Source of the DNA: CAYLLT01 sp964591605
Lineage (GTDB): Bacteria; Planctomycetota; Phycisphaerae; UBA1845; PWPN01
DNA: 6,876 nucleotides
NCBI GenBank assembly: GCA_964591605.1
Contig: CAZQEN010000387.1
Location: 1 to 6,876, forward strand
Direction of reading: 5' to 3'
In this document: positions 5,505 to 6,876 of the stretch, in pieces
Position numbering within the stretch: position 1 is the stretch's first letter
Layout: each line of letters begins with the position of its first letter
Position numbers and translations under genes: made by a program
Notes under the pieces: generated by a model
Seen by the model: only the letters and a program-made list of their open reading frames with translations
Told to the model about the DNA's origin: nothing
The model's database searches: none

Positions 5505-6332
5505 ATTTCAGCCTTACCTGGTTTCGAGAATCCGCCGGTTGTGGAGACGGTCCTGGGGGTTCAATTCGCCCCCCTGAAGGGCCTTCGGCCGGCCCATTTC
5601 GGGCTGTTCTGGAAGTCGCTTCCCGGTGAATGGCCCGGACTGATCGACGCTCCGGCCATCGAGCCGCAGTTTGAGGAATTCACCGAGACTACGGCGTGGA
5701 AGCCATCCGGCATTCAACTCAAGCTGGCCAAAGTGCCCGATCTGCGGCTTCAGATCAAGAACACAACTGAAGATCGGATGATCCAGGTCCAGAACGACCG
5801 TTTTCACTACAACTGGCTGCTCCGGCCGAGCGGAGGAACCTATCCCCGCTATGACGATACGATCCGGCCAGAATTCTTCAGGGTCTTTCATGAGTTCGAG
5901 AAATTCCTGGAAGGAGAGGGATTTGGGGCGGTAAGCGTTAATCAGTGGGAAATCACCTATGTGAACCATCTTCCGCGCGGCTCGGTTTGGAAGTCGAGCC
6001 AGGAGTGGCCAGAAGTTCTGCCCGGCCTGTTGGGAAGAATCGATCCAGCCACCTCCCTGTGCTTTGAAGCGTGCGAGGGAGAGTGGCATTTCCAAATCCC
6101 GGAGCAACGAGGCAGGCTGCATCTTGCTGTCCAGCGGGGTCGTGAGAACCGGCCCGATGGGGACGATCTCCTGATTCTCAAGTTGACCGCCCGTGGCCCT
6201 GTCTTGGGTTCCTCTCTGGAGTCTGGTTTGGATTGCGGCCATCAGGCGATCATCGACGGCTTTTTGGCTGTGACCTCTGAGGCTGCGAAGGCATATTGGA
6301 GACCTCTTCATGCCGACAATTACGCGAGCTGA
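5505..6332 (+). CDS. TIGR04255-family protein, apparent ATT start codon
   Basis: A protein of 275 residues of the 'sporadically distributed' TIGR04255 family, whose function is unknown. Landmarks, numbered from 5505: PPVVETVLGVQFAPL near the N-terminus (10-24), FGLFWKSLP (32-40), QNDRFHYNW (96-104), YPRYD (113-117) and WEITYVNHL (148-156), all in the family order. No membrane segment or signal peptide is seen, so it is probably cytosolic. Start choice: conventional calling would take GTG 5541, but that removes the ENPPVV that begins the conserved region and has no ribosome binding site. ATT 5505 lies eight bases after AGGAGG and gives MSALPGFENPPVVETV, the expected N-terminus. Either AUU initiates translation, as in infC, or an ATG has mutated or been misread. 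It has its own strong promoter, and its end overlaps the next gene by 23 bases. Third positions are less GC-biased than in ispG, suggesting acquisition. Confidence 0.85.
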   Translation: MSALPGFENPPVVETVLGVQFAPLKGLRPAHFGLFWKSLPGEWPGLIDAPAIEPQFEEFTETTAWKPSGIQLKLAKVPDLRLQIKNTTEDRMIQVQNDRFHYNWLLRPSGGTYPRYDDTIRPEFFRVFHEFEKFLEGEGFGAVSVNQWEITYVNHLPRGSVWKSSQEWPEVLPGLLGRIDPATSLCFEACEGEWHFQIPEQRGRLHLAVQRGRENRPDGDDLLILKLTARGPVLGSSLESGLDCGHQAIIDGFLAVTSEAAKAYWRPLHADNYAS

Positions 6333-6726
6333 GGCACTGGCAGAATGCGTCACGTCGGCGCAGCGAACCGGCGTTGCCGCTGATGAGTCACTGGCGTCTG
6401 TCGCCATGCGTGATCGGGATCGTGAAGGCTGGCAGCACGCAATAGACACCTGCCTGATTGAGTGGGGCCGCAATCCTTCCGCCGTTCAGGATGAGGGAAT
6501 TCAGCCACCTACAGCCAACTCTCTTTCCAGGGCCTGCGAGTTGGCGACGGCAATGAGAAACGCGGCGGAGCCACGACCCCTCCGGGTGGTGCCTGATGGC
6601 GAAGGCGGAGTTGTATTTGAGAGGCGGGCAGGTGAACTGTTCGAACGTCTCGAAGTCGACAGCGATGGAAAAATCGAGTATGCCATTCTGAAAAACTTTC
6701 AACTGGTCTACAGAGGACAGATCTGA
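6310..6726 (+). CDS. 138-residue protein of unknown function, second gene of the TIGR04255 cassette
   Basis: I do not recognise a named family. The start at ATG 6310 has GGAG (6298-6301) eight bases upstream and lies inside the end of the TIGR04255 gene (23-base overlap), implying translational coupling. The N-terminal two thirds look helical, with a central SLSRACELATAMRNA segment. The C-terminal third reads as beta strands: LRVVPDGEGGVVFERR, LFERLEVDSDGKIEYAI and FQLVYRGQ. That pattern (VPDG.GG..FE, then E.VD.DG.IEY) has the look of a compact domain and is reminiscent of small proteins I associate with TIGR04255 neighbours, though I cannot confirm this without a search. There is no signal peptide or membrane helix. 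The overlap suggests that the two products act together, perhaps as a complex (inference). Confidence 0.85.
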   Translation: MPTITRAEALAECVTSAQRTGVAADESLASVAMRDRDREGWQHAIDTCLIEWGRNPSAVQDEGIQPPTANSLSRACELATAMRNAAEPRPLRVVPDGEGGVVFERRAGELFERLEVDSDGKIEYAILKNFQLVYRGQI

Positions 6727-6747
6727 TCGGTCTTCAGGTGCTCATGG

Positions 6748-6876
6748 ATGTGCCAGGACGATGGATCCGAGCCCGTTGAAGATGCTGAAATCCTCTATAG
6801 GCGGGTTCCAGCGTGCTACATGTCGGAGAGCGATCCTCGTCCGTCGCCGCAAGCTTTCCATCCACAGCAGAGAGAC
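6748..6876 (+). CDS. Third cassette gene, 5' part only (runs off the right edge)
   Basis: The frame from ATG 6748 is open to the window end (43 codons). AGGTG (6736-6740) lies seven bases before the ATG, and the gene begins 21 bases after the preceding stop, as expected in one operon. The translation opens with an acidic stretch (MCQDDGSEPVEDAEI), then LYRRVPACYMSESDPRPSPQ, then AFHPQQRD. It reads as real protein: 'lYRRvP' followed by 'sPqAFhP..rD' resembles the start of small uncharacterised proteins I have a loose memory of, but I cannot name the family. The other two forward frames have early stops or no start. The function is unknown; its position makes it a probable partner of the two upstream proteins. 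Confidence 0.7.
   Translation, partial: MCQDDGSEPVEDAEILYRRVPACYMSESDPRPSPQAFHPQQRD

Noticed and set aside
5514..6473. 319-codon open frame on the minus strand
   Set aside because: It is antisense to the TIGR04255 gene, whose forward frame carries the family motifs, ribosome binding site and promoter.

Overview
The window looks like a GC-rich chromosomal segment from a planctomycete, most likely a Phycisphaerae-type lineage. The main clue is the 'CPECGYDLRGLP...CPECG' zinc ribbon in the gene at 2964-3398, a motif I associate with Planctomycetota. A PPC-type lipoprotein, a DUF104-like antitoxin paired with a PIN toxin and a TIGR04255 protein fit that picture. No rRNA or other phylogenetic marker is present and no search was run, so the assignment is an inference.

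Layout. Positions 1-2776 are read leftward (minus strand). An M14 zinc carboxypeptidase-like lipoprotein (2776-1955) is followed by a 438-base intergenic region with three 41-bp tandem repeats, each holding a hairpin. Then come a small lipoprotein with a pre-peptidase C-terminal (PPC)-like domain (1516-998) and, 23 bases on, a four-helix membrane protein that starts at GTG 974 and runs off the left edge. The M14 gene is divergent from everything to its right. Positions 2964-6876 are read rightward: a DUF2007-like/double zinc-ribbon protein, a vapBC-type toxin-antitoxin pair, ispG of the MEP isoprenoid pathway, and a three-gene cassette that leaves the window on the right.

The most interesting part is the right-hand cassette (5450 to beyond 6876). 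It has a near-perfect sigma-70 promoter (TTGACA, 17 bases, AATAAT) and a perfect AGGAGG ribosome binding site. It encodes a TIGR04255-family protein, an overlapping 138-residue protein and the start of a third protein. The AGGAGG is placed for an ATT start codon at 5505. That start, not the internal GTG at 5541, restores the expected N-terminus (MSALPGFENPPVVETV). So the gene either uses a rare AUU start or has lost its ATG. TIGR04255 means 'sporadically distributed', its function is unknown, and the tight three-gene packing suggests a mobile functional module.

The toxin-antitoxin genes abut with no gap, and the toxin starts with TTG. ispG begins 16 bases after the toxin stop and has no visible ribosome binding site. 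This essential gene may therefore depend on readthrough from the toxin-antitoxin promoter. Several real starts here are GTG, TTG or possibly ATT, so ATG-only gene calling would miss or truncate them.
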